From Oenanthe sinensis (Eukaryota; Streptophyta; Magnoliopsida; Apiales; Apiaceae): a stretch of DNA of 64,000 nucleotides. Within the stretch, counting starts at the first letter, position 1. Each line of letters starts with the position of its first letter. The notes beneath the pieces are model-generated. The model was not told the origin of the DNA. It saw only the letters and a program-made list of their open reading frames with translations, and did not search any database. This document shows, in pieces, positions 14,229-28,400 of the stretch. The DNA lies in the NCBI GenBank assembly GCA_028671895.1, contig CM053810.1, positions 67,705,501-67,769,500 of the forward strand. The letters are read 5' to 3'. Made by a program: the position numbers and the translations under genes.

Positions 14229-17200
14229 CTAATCATCAAGGAATGTAGAAGAAAGAAACTCTTCATCCTCCAAAAATATCTGCAGATTTTTCGTCTTCAT
14301 CAGATATATAACTGCCTCCTCATTGAATTCCACGAGAAAACCCAACCTAATAAGTTCTGCCAAACGAAGCATGTGATCTTCATTCTCCCACAACAACCCC
14401 CCAGCCACTACTTCAGAAAAATGCGACGCATACTCAATAATATTTTTATGTCCACCATCCTTGTCTAATTTCTGCATGAAAATTTTTGAAATTTGTCTCT
14501 CCCATCTGAGCATTTGCCTGGCTTCAACAGTAAGGATTTTACCAGAAGATAGTGACAAAACATGGCACATTTTTATTGGTTCCCCTGCCTCAAAGACAGA
14601 AACATCAAGAAGGCGTCTGACAACTTCATGCCTATTATCTGCTTCCATTTTGGGCGAAACTTCAATTAGAAAACCAAGAACAAGTCTCACCAACCCTTTT
14701 CCAATAAATGTCTCCCTTGGATTCAGCTGCTTCAGGTTGACAGTATCCACCACAGAAAGATCTTGCTTGACTGATTTAGAAATATTTTGAACACCTATTT
14801 TGCTATAAATTTCAAGCAACTTGGTTCTTGGAAGAGATTTCAAGCTCGGTTGGGGATGCCAAACAAAAAGTGAACCAAAAGAAGACTTTTCAAAAAGATC
14901 TTTCAGCTGCAGGTCATCGGCAATGAATACGTCGTGTTTGTTGACAAGATTAATTGCATTTGAGCCTGAGCATACAGGCAGTTTCAACAGCTTCTGAGCC
15001 AATATTTCTTCCGTGCTTGAGCACCAGTTCTTTACAACGAACCCCCAAAAGGCACAAGACTCGTCATGAGTTAGTTGGTGGCCAGAAGCTTCCCATGACT
15101 TCCAAATCTCGCAATAGTCATCAATAGACGGGTTCAATTCAACCATGTAACTATCAGAGAAAAAATAGAGCAACTCATCTTCATAGTGCTGGTCCAGAAC
15201 ATGCAGTCGCGATCCCAGTAGACCAAATTTGTCATGAATGACGCAATCTTCAGAGCTTACCCACTGACCATTTTGACTGCCACTTGGAATCCAAATTTTT
15301 CTGGGGTCCTTTTCATCAGGCTTCCAATTGAATTTTTTCAAATACTTGTAAATTTTAATCACAGTTGTGAATTTAGAATGACATTCAAGGTAATTTGCAA
15401 GCAATGAACAACCATTTCTAGTGTCTACAATAACTCCCAGAGAACGAAGTTCATTTGCATAGCCTGTAATTTCGGAACCATAGAAGTTTTCATCAAGGAA
15501 AGGTCCGTCACTTCTTCCTAACAAAGCAGCCCACTCAGGAGTGAAAAGCATGCACTTGTGTGGAGCCCTGTAGCCTGTATAGGTTTTCAGCCATTGTCTA
15601 CCTATTTTTTCCAGAAAAGTAGATGGAAAAGGCTCACGATTTTCTACCTTGTGATTCTCTGGCTTATAACTACGTATACATTCCAGCAATGAGTACACAT
15701 TTTCAGGAGTTATTCTGCTGGGATCCTGTGGCAAATAAAGGCCATTCACAACAAAACTTGCCCCATCCTTGAAAGTGGAAACAACACCCATACTCTTGAG
15801 CTCCTTCTCATATTCATGGATGGCCACACCATAGTGTGTATCACTATCATCAATGAAAGGAAGCAGGGAGATTGATGAAATAGATTGCCAACACTTACCA
15901 AAAAGAATGCAATCAGTTGGCACTCTATAATCACCAAGTCGAGTACGCAACCACTTTACCTCACGAATACACTTCTTTAGATTTGAGGAAAAAATGTTTG
16001 AGTTCTTCAGCTTTTTGTAACATTGCAAAAGTTGAAGTATGTTACCTTTGCCAATGGAATGCAATGAAGCTTGCTGCCTGAAAACGCCTTCAAATTTTTT
16101 TGATGCCTCATCAGCATCAACCACTACCCCAATTTGCTTCAATTGATCCTTGGAACCCAGTATTTTGCTTCCATAGTATTTTTCATCTATGAGCGGGAAA
16201 CAGCTAAAAACCTGCAAAAGGCATCCCCACTCAGAGTCAGGCAGATAACATTCTGTTGGAGTTTTGAACCCATCATCTGTTTTGATGCATTTCTTATCCT
16301 TGAGAACATGAACAACTTTGTTAGTTGACCTCGAATACCGGAGGCAATTCAGCATTAAATAGAGAGACTCAGCAGTAAGAGAGCTTAAGCAAGCTGAAGA
16401 TTTCAAGTTGTCACCAACAAGTTGGTAGTTGTCATTAAAATTCACTTTTACACCAATCAGCTCCAATTCTTCTTTATAAGACATTAGATTGGCGCCATAA
16501 TAAGCTTCATCGATAAAAGAAATATTACTGACTTCTGAAGCAGCTTTCCACTCCTCATTGTATAAAACCGACTCATCCGGGCTTCTGTCACCTTGTTTCG
16601 TTCTCATCCATCTCCCACCTTTGATGCTTTCAATAAATTCTGCGGGTGACAGTAATTTAACCCTCAAAAACCTGATGAATTTCAGTATTGAAAGGACGTT
16701 ATCCCTGGTTAAATTAGATGAGGATGCGATAGACATTAGTTGATTCCCTATGAATCTACATGCTTCATTGTGTTCAAACATAACACCAATTACTCTCAAT
16801 TCCTCCTTGTATTCGGTTATTTTGTCACCATAAAACTTCTGATCAACCAGTGGAATATCAACAAGCTCCGACTCCCGCTGTAAAATATGTCCTCCTGATG
16901 ATGAGAGCATGAATGACTGTGACGGAGGTCTGTAGCTGGAACTACCATTCAGAGAAATTTTCAGCCAGCTACCCTCTTTGATGCATGACAAGAATTTTTG
17001 AGGAAGGTCGGTCCCTTTCCTTCTCAAGTAACGAATCCAATCCAATAACATGAACACATTTTTTCTAGTTAAAGGAGCTGACATGGTTGGAATTACAGCA
17101 TTCGGAGGAGATATGCAGGGTATGTCGAAAGCTGGAATGCAGGTCTTTAAGAAATTAATCAACTCCTTGTCAGCTGTATGAATACCAACATAGCTCACTG

Positions 17201-20200
17201 GTTGCAGATAGTCTTTCCCGAGCTCAACATAACCTTCACTACTCCATGGGTTAGAACCAATTAGCTCCACCCAATTGCTTCCATTAGCAGGAAGAAGAAC
17301 CTGTCTCTTATGCATCATCATACGCCCATAACTATCAACAAGAGGCATGCTACCACATAATTGACTAACATTATGTGCAGACAGAAACTTCTTTGAAAAT
17401 GAGTGATAAAGAAAATGAGTGTATGCGATAGCAAGCTCTCTATCATTACCTATTGACTTGTTAAGCAGAAGTGCATAATCAAACACACTCGCTGCTTTGA
17501 CATTAACCTGGTCTGATAACCAATCCAGTAGGATCTGCTTTTTCTGCAATGACCCAATAGCTGTCTGGGTCGAAATAGGCATGAACAAGTGTTCTGTAGC
17601 ACATCTGAACTCCCTACTCCAGTTGATTAACCAGGATGCATAACAATGCTCAGTTGACCTAAACAACTTTCCAGCAGCAAATCGAGAAACTTCACTGACA
17701 CTAGTCAGAGAAACAGTACCATGGATATCTACATACTTCAATAGTGATGCATTGTTCATGGTGGTTCTATGAAAACTAGATTTCCAATTCTCAGCAACGA
17801 AAAGGAGAAGCTCCAGATAAACATCCTCGGACACACCCAATATAATATTAGAACTCTGGATGCACCTAGCATACCATTCATCTGCAACAAACTTCACTCC
17901 CATGAATTCTAGAATTTGATCATACTCCTTTTTGTCAAATGAAGAACTCAAAATATAAGTGCCATGGGATGAGATATTATCTAAGGGTACACCTTGACCC
18001 CGAGCCTTCTCCAGAATATTCCAAAAGGCTGGCAATATCCCACCAACTTCACATGGTTTGTGAAAGAACTTTTGTTCAGAGTATGATTCACATGGAACAA
18101 TGCTTTCTCTCAATAGCTTCTCCCTGATTGACTCCCTCACAGCATTCAACTCCACATAGGGACCTTTATTGACTGGCAAAAACCCAAAAATATGCGGCAG
18201 GGTTGAAATGGGAGCTTCTGTATCTTTCACAAGAGAAGTGAAAGCACTGATAAAAGCTCTAGAAACACAGTCGAGGATTCCTTTATTCCATTTATTATCT
18301 AGGAGGATATTTTCCCTTGATGACGCGAGGATAAAATCTGCTTGTATAATGAAAGGGAAGTTTGTCACCATCTCCGTGGGTAAAAATGCATATATCCCTG
18401 GGGACTGCATTCCTCTGAGTAGACGCTTTCCGCTTGGGAATGCTAAAGTGATTACCCATTCTTCGACCTCCATTCTTCTTTCAACTTTGTGGTCTTGCTT
18501 GACAGGAAATCTTTGTCTCCACATATGATAGCCACATTCTTTTTCTAGATCATCATCACCAGTGTCATCAGCAGAAAGATGGAGCATATAAGATTCAGCA
18601 TCTATGTTCTTCCTTGTGACAAAATTAGTCTCGCTCGAAATAGAAATTGCACTCACGGTATTTAGCTTGGGATTCTCATTGTCTTCTCTAACCGAGAGCT
18701 GCTTTATCTTTGTCAGAAACAACAGAATCTCAGGATGAATGTTGGAGAGCTGATGCTTCACAGGTTTGACCTTATCAGGTTTCAGAGGCAATATTATTGT
18801 TGTAGTAGGAAGAGTGGTACCAATTCCATGGATGCTTTCAATCACTGAAAGAATTGGGTTCGTCTCAACCCACTCAGGAACTATATATCCCACATTACAA
18901 TGTGGACAAGGTCCTTCATTAAATCGTATCTGATAGCCATTACTAAATATGTAAGGATGAGAGGTGATCAGGAAAACACTTTTAAAACCAATGCCTGAAA
19001 TTGATTAAAAACTTTATCAGAAAACTTGACAAAGAGGAAGGGGCATACATAAGAGAATCTGCTATAAAAAAACCATAATACAATTCAAAAACATAATTGC
19101 AATTGTATCATAGAGAAAACTTATGCAACAGAATTAACGTATACGGATGAGAAACATGAACTTTTACAGGATATGACTCCATTTCAGGTTTAACACAATG
19201 TCTACAATCTGAACCTATGTAAGTATGTAACATAATTCAAGGTGTCGTGTTTACAAATTGACATGCTAGTCTACAGAATTTGATTATAAACACAGAGAAA
19301 TCCAGATTCCAGATAAAAATAACGAAGTAAAAAAGTGATATAGGCTGTCACGCCATTCATGGATTTAGACACAAGGGCTACGTATCAAACCTAAGTAACA
19401 GCTTTGAGGGCATTTGATAAGTTATGATGAAAAACAGAGGAGCAGGATATTTATCTGTGTTCTTCCAAGGCAATTTCTAGAACTAAAATAAGAAACGTCA
19501 ATGGCAACAGGTTAAAGCCACAACGCGGGACTAAAAAATACAGCAATTTTTGAGTGCCCACATGATCAAGAACGTACTAGTGTGATCAGTGATGAAATTT
19601 TAGTAAATACCTTTTTCGCCAATATAACCACGTCTGCGATTGCCTTTCTTGGTGGAGCGTCCAACACTGCAAATAGAATCGATATTCCTGGGTGTAAAGC
19701 CTCGCTCATTGTTGAATATCAACAACGTAGCTGGAGCCCCTGTAGCAGTTATATCTCGAGAAGTTACTACAAACTTAAGTGAAGGGTCCACTCCTTCCAA
19801 ATACTCATTGTCTTCGGCATTCTGCAGTAAAAAGCAAATTGATAACATTATATATATACAATTATACATGCTAACTATCTGTGATGAAAACAATAGTAAA
19901 TACAGTTAAAGGATCTAATTAGCTGGAAACAGCTAGCAGCATAAATGTTGATGCATGTTGTTTTGCAAATTATAATTCTTGCGGCATGCACAATAAAAGT
20001 TTTAACACTAGCTTTTTTTTTATTAACTCTCTGTAATCTACTGTATTAATCTTCAAGGGGTGATTGTTCTTAGAAGAGCTTCTATTTGTTTATTACTGTT
20101 TCTCTTACACTTTCACTTGTTTAAAAAGAAACATGTTTTCATGTAATATAAACAATCAACCTCTAAACAGCACTAATTATTTAAAAAGCATAATTTTTTT

Positions 20201-20563
20201 ACTGAGCCTCGTTTCTACTAGTTAAAATCTTATGATAAATAATTTCCAGTAAACAAAACCAATCTCATTGCATGATGATCGGTACATGCATATATAAATC
20301 AGTTCACATATCAGCCTCATATCATGATCTCCAAGAAAACCGAAACATACATGCATGATCACTTTGATCAGTTTTTATAAACAGAGTTAAAAACAAAAAA
20401 GAACCTGAATTAGTTCCATGAGAAAGTGAACATCCTTGGCATAAAGTTCGCCAGAGAGATTCATAACAGCCTGATGCAGATCCTCCGTCAGGGGATTTGG
20501 TTCTCCGCCAATGGAAAATTTGGTCTTACGTATCTCTTCAATGTGCTCTCTCGGGGTCGCCAT
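14229..20563 (-). CDS. NO VEIN/sacsin-related protein with N-terminal GHKL (HATPase_c_3) ATPase domain
   Basis: Three exons: 20563-20405, 19821-19611 and 18994-14229, giving 5136 bp and 1711 residues. The N-terminus holds a Bergerat ATP-binding fold. ELIQNAEDNEY is the N-box, with the catalytic Glu and Asn split across exons 1 and 2. GRSTKKGNRRRGYIGEKGIGFKSVF forms the ATP-lid and glycine boxes, joined across introns 1 and 2. The middle has at least five degenerate repeats of about 110-120 residues, each with a YYG-K/S-I...YKEEL..IGV motif (near residues 844, 958, 1066, 1178, 1294). The family includes Arabidopsis NO VEIN and its relatives; biochemical function is not established for this type. 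The start ATG opens MATPREHIEEIR, a conserved N-terminus. A GTATGC donor-like word follows the TAG directly, and another exon-like segment lies near 13975-14057, so the 3' UTR may be spliced. Confidence 0.9.
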
Positions 20564-23500
20564 TTCTACGTACGTACTGTAATGTATAAAATCTTCTGCT
20601 ATGTAATATTTGATATACAAACAGAGAGAGATGTTGATGTAAAAGAAATGGCAAGCTGAGTGGGAATTTAAAGTGAAGAAACCCAGGTAGCTAAGGAAAT
20701 GAAAAGTTGTACGACGAATATTAGTGTGTGTGACTTCGAGGGGAAGATTAATAATCGTCTGTTTAAGTCTTCGTTTGGTCTTCTCCGGTCCATAATAGGT
20801 GTACTATAATGTGAAATATTCACACTTTTGCTTTTCCAAGATTCACATGGTACATTCAACTCCCACTACCTAGTTTCAAATAATTACTTAACAGTACTAT
20901 TTATAATTATATATATATATATACTCGCTTGTAAAGCATTATTAATAAATTATATATTAATTATTTTATATAATTTAAATATTTCATTTAATATGATTAT
21001 TTATTTTATTATTAATTTCTTTTTACATTTTTCTATACAATAATATTTATATATTAATATTCATAAAATTTAATAATAAGTCATAATTTTAAATAAATAA
21101 AAGAGTTTGAATGGTGATAAAATTGTGTTGAATGTGAGTAAACTATATTAAATAAAAATTACAGTACGACCATCGGATCGGAGATAGAGTATCTTTTCTA
21201 AAATTAAATTTTATTAAAATTGGATGGTTAAGATCGTTTCTATGCTTCACGTGGACTGTTAGGTTCTTTTTTATGATTCACCTAGATAAGATGGAAAAAA
21301 AATCTCTTATTTGGTTATAATAAAATAGTATAGCTATTTCTTTAAAAAATTTAACATTAATATATAATTTTAAAAAAAATTACATCTATTTATAATTATT
21401 ATTTTTATATATTCTAAATAAAATATTAAGTAAATATTTTATTCATAATAAAAAAATAAAAATTTATAATTTTACTTTCATACTTTAACCTCTTTAGAAT
21501 ATATGTAAAAAGGAAAATCAAATATTAGTTATTTAAAAATAAAAGAATTATTGTACATTTACGAACTACTCGTTTTAACTTATTTACCTCTAAAATAATG
21601 TAAATGGTAATTATTTTCGGGATTTAATAGCCTAAAGTTATATTTAGATAATTACTTAAATCGGAATTAGTCATTTTGTTAAATCAGTATTAAACGTCAA
21701 AATCGGTATTGGTCAATATAAATCGGTCAAAATCGGTATTACACAGTATAAATTGGTTAAAATCAAATTTTTTTAAATATATATATAGTATATTTAATTA
21801 TTTAATTATTAATATTAAAATTATTATTTATAATATTAATAATGATTTTCTATTATTAATATATATGTAAATAATTTTAAAAAATTACATTTTATAATTA
21901 ATATAATTATAAAATAATATTTAAATGCATCTAATCGTCTTGGCATGCCTAACGATTTTTAAAACATTGGTATATGCGTCTAAATAGCTAAACTTATGTG
22001 TTATTAAATTTTAAGTAGTTGGTAACGAATTTTTCAATTCAATTTATTTTCAGACGGGTCACTAGAGACAAAAACAATGATTTCTAGAATAATGAATAAT
22101 TATTTTTGGCGTTAATAAATATTTATTATAATTCATAACAAGTTATAATATTTTGATGTTTAATTTTTATATAAAATTTATGAAAATTAAAAAAATAGTT
22201 TGATTGGAATATAGGAATTTCCACTATTTAAATATTACAAATTAGTACAGAAACTAGGAATATAGGAATTATTATAATTTGATTGGAATATAGGAATTTA
22301 CACTATTTTTATACAACTGTATTTAAAGCCAGTAATGTAATCTAGGATGTTAAAAAAAATGTTTGATTCAGATTAGTATTTACTAACTAACCCTAACTTA
22401 ATCTATTAAAATAAAGTTGGTATTTATTTTTTGAAAGACTAAAATAAAGCTAGTATTTACATTTCTTTCCTATTTTATAGGTAATAACTTTTACAAGATT
22501 TAATGAATTTCATATTGTTATTTTTTTGTAAAATAATAATCAATTAATTTTTATTATGTAAACATGTAAAAATATTAAATTTAATAAAATCCATAAATAA
22601 AGGTTATGAAATTCAAAATGTTATACATAATCATTAATTACATGTTAATGTGAAAATATATATAAAAAAATTATGAATCTAGGAAAATAAAAAATTAATC
22701 ATATTCTACTATTTATCTTTAGAACACATTTTCTCAATTTTCGTGAGTTTTCTAAGTAATGAAAATCAGAAAACTTTCCTGCAAGTAAACGACCCCTCAA
22801 CTTTTTCTTTATTTTGTTTTTAATCTACCGATGAAAAGGTTAATTTCTCACATTGTTTTCATCTTCCTTCCTTCTTGGTTGGCATAATAAAGTAAACCAT
22901 ATGCTAAGAGCGACAAATCATTCTTATAAACAAATTTTTAACAACTCTCAACTAAAGCCCTAAAATATATCTATATTAATAATATTCATATTAATGGTTG
23001 ATTAGGTAATAAATATGGTTAATACTTGATTTATCCAAAATCTATTCTTTTTTATTAACATACCTTTAAAAATTACTAAATAAATTTATACTTAGTTTAA
23101 TAGCTTAAAGTATACAATTTATTGACAATTAAAATAATCAGTAAATATTATTAAATAAGATATAAAAAATGCAAATGAAAGATTATATAAAAAGTCAACT
23201 AGTTCCTAAGGCTCGAAAAAGTAGAGCAAATTTGGTAACCACGGAAAAAATGGCGATCTGAGGAAATTTTAACTAGGGAAAAAACAGGGATTGAGGAATA
23301 GTTCAACCTTGAAAATAGTCCTGGTTTGAAGTTGAAGTGCTCAAAACGGTGAGTGGAAGGTTGTATTTTTTAAACTCCTCGTATTCATCACAGGTAAAAC
23401 ATTGTTGTAGTATACTGTATATACTATTATAGTTCTGAAAAAAAATCTAATATAATATTTTTGAAAATATTGTAAATTATTTTATAAAAATATTCATACA

Positions 23501-24779
23501 TCATTTTATAGTTAAGATATTTGTTAAATAAAATTTCAAATAATCAATAAAAAGTGATTCAGTATTATAATTATATTAAATTAAAAATTATTTATAAAAA
23601 AATTTTAAACCACTAAAAAAAATTAAAATAACATAATATCTTAATATGATCATTATTTTGGTAGAAAAATATTTTTTTTAAATATATTTATTAAATTTTA
23701 ATTATATGTATTTTATTGTTCAAACTCTTAGACTTTCAATTATCCTCTTTTTTTGGAGTACCATGTTTTAGAGACTTTAGTGACTTGCTTACGGGTCTAC
23801 ATTTTAATTATAGAGTTGTCTACATTCTAATGATGATTGTCCTTGACTGTGACAGGATGCTGGTTAGGAAGCTTAAATTCCTCTTTTTCCTCTCTTTTTT
23901 AAGGGCGAAATTAATCAAAATCTAGGAAAATAATTCACCGATGGTTAGTTTTGGACATTATAATGATCGTGGAATCATCTATACTAAATGTTCCAAAGCC
24001 ATATAAATTATTTTTGGATACCTTCTCGTTTAAGGAAACTGACGAGAAGAAAAACTTAAGTTTTTATATAATGGTGCAATAAACAAACTAAGAAGACGGA
24101 TGATTACTTGAATTCTGATTTACATAGTGCTTATATAAGACTGTCTAGTGAAGAGTCTTCGGTACTGATCAAATATAATCTTAAGTATATTGTTTAGTTT
24201 AGTGTTTCTTTTAAAAAAAATATTTATTGTTGCTATATGCGTTTTTCAATTCAAGTGATAGTGTGTTTGTTGATGCTATTGCATTTTAGTTAAGAGGAGA
24301 TAAAATTGTTTGTTTCACCAAGGACAATGATGTAATGCGGGAATTTTCTGTTCTAGAAAATTCAGGTGATATGAGCCTTTAAAAAAAATTATGTTCAATA
24401 TTTCAATTTATTTGTATAACATTAAATTTGAAATAGATATTTTTTTATATGTTTAATTTTTTCAATGAATTATTTGTATATAATATTAATGATTAAATTT
24501 TATAACTTTCATTAATTATTGTAAATATTTTTTTTATATTAATGCTTATATTTAACTGATTTTTTTATATTATTAAAAATATATATAATACTATAAGTTA
24601 ATGATTCAAATTTTTTAAATTTTAATAAAACTTATACAGTATTTTAGTTTATTGCACTGTTCTTGAAAAATAATATTATATAATATTTTTAAAAATATTA
24701 TTTTATTTAAATGTAAATTATTTTATAAAAATCGTGTAATAATAATATACTCAGAATGAATTTATAAATGTACTCTTAT
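20564..24779. other. AT-rich spacer with old repeats, no gene seen
   Basis: 20564-20850 is the likely promoter and leader of the GHKL ATPase gene. Further right the DNA is very AT-rich. A 28-bp direct repeat (22201-22228 and 22280-22307, one mismatch) and diverged similar stretches near 23420-23500 and 24650-24735 suggest old, decayed insertions. The open frame at 23716-23925 has no recognisable domain. Confidence 0.5.
22201..22307. repeat. Short direct repeat pair, 79 bp apart
   Basis: TGATTGGAATATAGGAATTT begins both copies (22201 and 22280), and the 28-bp copies differ at one base. A third partial copy, TATAGGAATT, lies at 22261. Origin unknown. Confidence 0.6.
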
Positions 24780-24833
24780 TGTTAGATGTGAGATATGAGA
24801 AATTTATACAAAGGGAGGTGAATGTATATGATG
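24780..24833 (-). repeat. Left piece of an older LTR, split by the copia insertion
   Basis: Starts TGTTAGATGTGAG on the plus strand, which is the LTR's ...CA end on its own strand. It is cut at 24833 by the younger element and resumes at 36444. The two pieces, less the 5-bp target duplication, give an LTR of about 884 bp bounded by TG...CA. Read by eye; no second copy of this LTR is in the window. Confidence 0.65.
24829..24833. repeat. Target site duplication TGATG, left
   Basis: TGATG lies directly before the left LTR and is repeated exactly at 36444-36448 after the right LTR. Five bases is the usual duplication length for Ty1/copia integration. Confidence 0.9.
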
Positions 24834-25048
24834 TGTTTCCCAGAATAATCAATCTATTACAGAAGGGGGTTGAATGTAATAGTGCCTGTAAATCGATTAT
24901 GAACACAAGTATATTGAATGGAATACTGTTTTGTATTAATAATGAACTTGAATACAAAACTCTCTCAAGATATTAAGTTCTTAAGAGCTGCTAGGTTACA
25001 AGATATTGCTTTTATGAATTCGATATTTAATTATAACCTATCTCTGTG

Positions 25049-25056
25049 TTTATATA
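25049..25056 (-). promoter_or_regulatory. TATA box in the LTR
   Basis: TATATAAA on the element strand, 315 bp from the U3 end; the same box is at 36121-36128 in the 5' LTR, where it would drive the genomic RNA. Position and consensus support the call; no transcript start is known. Confidence 0.6.
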
Positions 25057-25309
25057 GACACAGCTACAAATACAATTACAAAACAGATTATGATAAGAAT
25101 AGATTTAATAAGGTAATTTGACTTGCACTTGAATTCCTTCTTACTATCCAAATCAGACTCTGATTTGTCTGTTTCCTTTTCTGATAAACTCTGGAGCTAA
25201 ACTCTGTCGGTTTGTCATTCTCTGATTTGAGCATTCTCTGTTAGAGTAAACTCTGATTGAGTATTCTCTGGTAGAGTAAACTCTGACCGACAGCTTCCTT
25301 AAACGCTGA

Positions 25310-25317
25310 TGACGTCA
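25310..25317. promoter_or_regulatory. TGACGTCA palindrome in LTR U3
   Basis: A perfect 8-bp palindrome of the type bound by plant bZIP/TGA factors, upstream of the LTR TATA box. The 5' LTR copy is at 36382-36389. Binding is inferred from the consensus only. Confidence 0.45.
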
Positions 25318-25371
25318 GCATAAACTCTGTTTAGTAATCTCTGACAATCACCAGTGTTTGCATTCCTAACA

Positions 25372-25382
25372 ATCTCCCCCAA
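25372..25382 (-). other. Polypurine tract
   Basis: TTGGGGGAGAT on the element strand directly abuts the 3' LTR. This is the expected primer site for plus-strand DNA synthesis. Confidence 0.85.
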
Positions 25383-25471
25383 TTTATGCTTTAAGAATTA
25401 AAACATAAATTTCACTTATGATGTCAGAAATACAAGACAAATGCATCAGAGTTTATTTACCCTTTTTAGAC

Positions 25472-28400
25472 TTAGATTCTTCTGTAAAATAATTCTTCTT
25501 TCAGAAATTGACTTAGGAGCTTCTCTTCAGCATTTTTCAGTAAGTCAACAAGCTTCTCCTTCAATTCCTTCATGTTTTCAGAAGAATCATCTATTTGAAA
25601 TATTGCAGCCCTTAGAGCATAAATTGATGACCTTTCCATCCTTTCATCTAAGACAATGCAACAGGTCTTCATTCCATCAGGATTTAAAATTAGTGTAGGA
25701 ATCCCTAACACCATCTTGACCTTTGCATCTCCCTTTCTCATAACTCTTCTTGTTCCATCTTCAAGTAAATACCCAAACTCATAATCTTCAGACTTTATCA
25801 TCATCAATCTTTCACTCTTCTTCTTTTCAGCTATTTTTCTTTCAAGAATCTTTCTCCACTTTGAAGTTGCTTCATTTTCATCATTGAGCAGATATAGAAC
25901 ATGTTCAAGTTCTTTAGATGCCTTATCCTTCAGATTTTCTTCAGCAATCTTCAAAACTCTCCCATCTTCTAGAAAATACAGAAGCTTCTCCTTAGCTTGA
26001 GCTCCATCAAAACTATCTTTCACTATGTTAACAGATATTAATTTGTCAAGATGTTCTTGAGACAGCTCTTCTTCAGGTTTATCTTTTAATGAATAAGGAT
26101 CTCTGAAGATGTTTGCTTCACCTCTGTAGATCTTAGCATGTGTATCACCAATACCACCCTTGTTGTTTCCAAGCCTGGCATTGAGTGTCAGAGTTTGAGT
26201 TGTAGTCCACAGAGGATCAGACTTTTTCTTTCTGATCAGAGATGGTTGATGATCTTCTTCTTCAACATCAAACCTAGATCCACCTGGTAGAAAAGTTGTT
26301 CCCATCATAGTAAGAGATGTTTGTGGTTTGGTTGGAGCTTTTTGTTGAATTCTTGAGGATGATCTGGTTTGAATTTCTAAGACTTGTTTTGGTTGATCAA
26401 TTATCTTAGGAGCTTCAACAGATTTGATTTGAGTAGGCTTGGATTCTGACTTCTTCTTTTGAGCAGGTGCCTTTTTCACATATTTTCTCTTCTTCTTTTC
26501 TTGAGCATTTTTATTTCCAGACTTTTTCAGTTCAGCTTCCACAGCAACAGGATCCATTCCTGGATTTTCTTCTTCAAACATTTTCTTTGCCAGTTCTGCA
26601 TCTTTTAAGTTTTGTTCTTCAATCCTCTCAGGCTTATCTTCTTCTTCAAGCCTTTTTGCTAATTCCAAATCAGCATCTATCAGAGTTTGCTTGTCGTCAG
26701 AGTTTACATCAGACTTTGATGTCATCAGAGTTTGTGAGGTTGTCAGAGTTTGTCTTATCAGAGTTTGCTTTCCTTCCTTATGACTCCCATGATCTTCATC
26801 ATCAGGTTTGTCAGAGTTTAGAATTTCATCCTCTTTGCATTTGTCTGAACCCTTCTCCCCCTTTCTGACATCATTCCCAATGTGCTCAGTAAAAATTTGA
26901 ACGAAGTTTGTGAGCATGCCCTGCATAGAAGTGACAGAGACAGAAATCTCATCAACCTTGGATTCCAAAGCATTCTGCTTGTCTGAAATGTTCTTTATCT
27001 TCATGCCTAAAGAATTCTGAGAAGTAGAGAAGGTAGATTCAACAGCTGCTGTAGATTTAGTGACAAAGTCCTTAAGACCACTAACTTCACTCTTAAGTCC
27101 TTTGGTCATTATGGTAGATGCCTTCAAGAGTGTCTTGAGTTCTGGAGAGTTTATTTCTTTATCAGCTTTATTGACCAAGTCAATAACATGAGGCCATGGA
27201 ATATTTGCCTCAGGAAACTTCCAAGAGAAATCCCAGATTTCTTGTCTGTGAGAGGTAAGGTAATCTTCATTTGAAGTCTTTGGAGTAGAAGAGAAATCCC
27301 TTCTGACACCCTCTGCATTTAGATCAGCCTCAATTTGACCTTTGAGATTTTCCACCACCATGTAATCAGGATAAGCCATTTGCAATCTGTCAAGTGCATC
27401 ATAAGAGTTGACAGGCCACCTTTTGGTGTTATACCGCTGTGTGAAGGGAATGGAGAGATCTGTGACTACTTCATCAGCAAAAATCACATCATCAGAATCT
27501 GAGTCCTTTCCATCAGAATTTAATAATTCAGCAGTGTTTGGCACAGCATCAGAGTTTGCAGAAATAGGTAAACTCTGAGTACCTGCACAAATAACAGAAC
27601 ACCCTAAATCACTCTGATTTTTTAAAGTAATCTCATTACTTCTCACATCACACATATCATAACTTTCAATAGTTAGATTTTGCTCACTAGAAGTAACTAA
27701 CTTCTTTCTCAATTCTACCTCTCCTTTTGCCAGATCCTGTGTCTGCCTCTCATTAATTCTGTTTTCCACACATTTTACCTCAGACTCACCAGAAAGGTTC
27801 AACACACAATGTCCTACAGAAATAAGAGGTGGCTGAGAAAGGATATCTGTAGTCACATGAATAGGGGTATCCTTTTTAGGACTATCCATGATCATCCCAG
27901 CAGTAAATGTAGGAAACATAAATTCTGAACTTATGCAATCAGAGAATGTAAGTTCTGAAGAAAAGTCAGAGTTTATACCTTGATCCTTTGAAGTTGTAGA
28001 TGGAGTCTCCATGGGCTGTGTAGAAATTGGTTGCACTAAAATAGCATCAGAGTGTGCCTGTGGAGCTTCATCAGAGTTTGTCTGTCTAACATGTAAGTCT
28101 TGGTCTGCAATCATAAGAGTGATGATTGGTTCTTGTGTGACCTGAGTCATATCTGTAGCTGCTTCACCACTTTGAGGTGAAGGTTCTTGTGGGCTTGACT
28201 CTGCCAGAGATTGGCCTTCAGCATCAGCAACAGCAATGTCTTTTATAATAGATTGAGTGCCTGCATCCAAACTTTGATTGAATGGTTCTTGTGTGGCTGG
28301 GGCCTTGACAACTTCTTCAACCCTTTGAGCTGAAGGTTCTTGTGGATTGTACCCCTGATCAATGCTGGCTTCACTTGCTGGAATTGTGGCTTCTATTGAA

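Larger units (their letters stand above)
24834..25371 (-). repeat. 3' LTR of the copia element (538 bp)
   Basis: Bounded by TG...CA (TGTTTCCC at the left, CCTAACA at the right on the plus strand). It matches the copy at 35906-36443 base for base as far as I can read. On the element strand U3 is 25371-25057, followed by a TATA box. U3 carries five CAGAGTTT words and one TGACGTCA palindrome. Confidence 0.95.

Noticed and set aside
25441..25698. Plus-strand open frames across the retrotransposon (also 26467-26868, 31853-32314, 31876-32184)
   Set aside because: They are antisense shadows of ORF3 and pol; the Ser/Glu/Phe repeats simply reflect the AAACTCTG motif read backwards.
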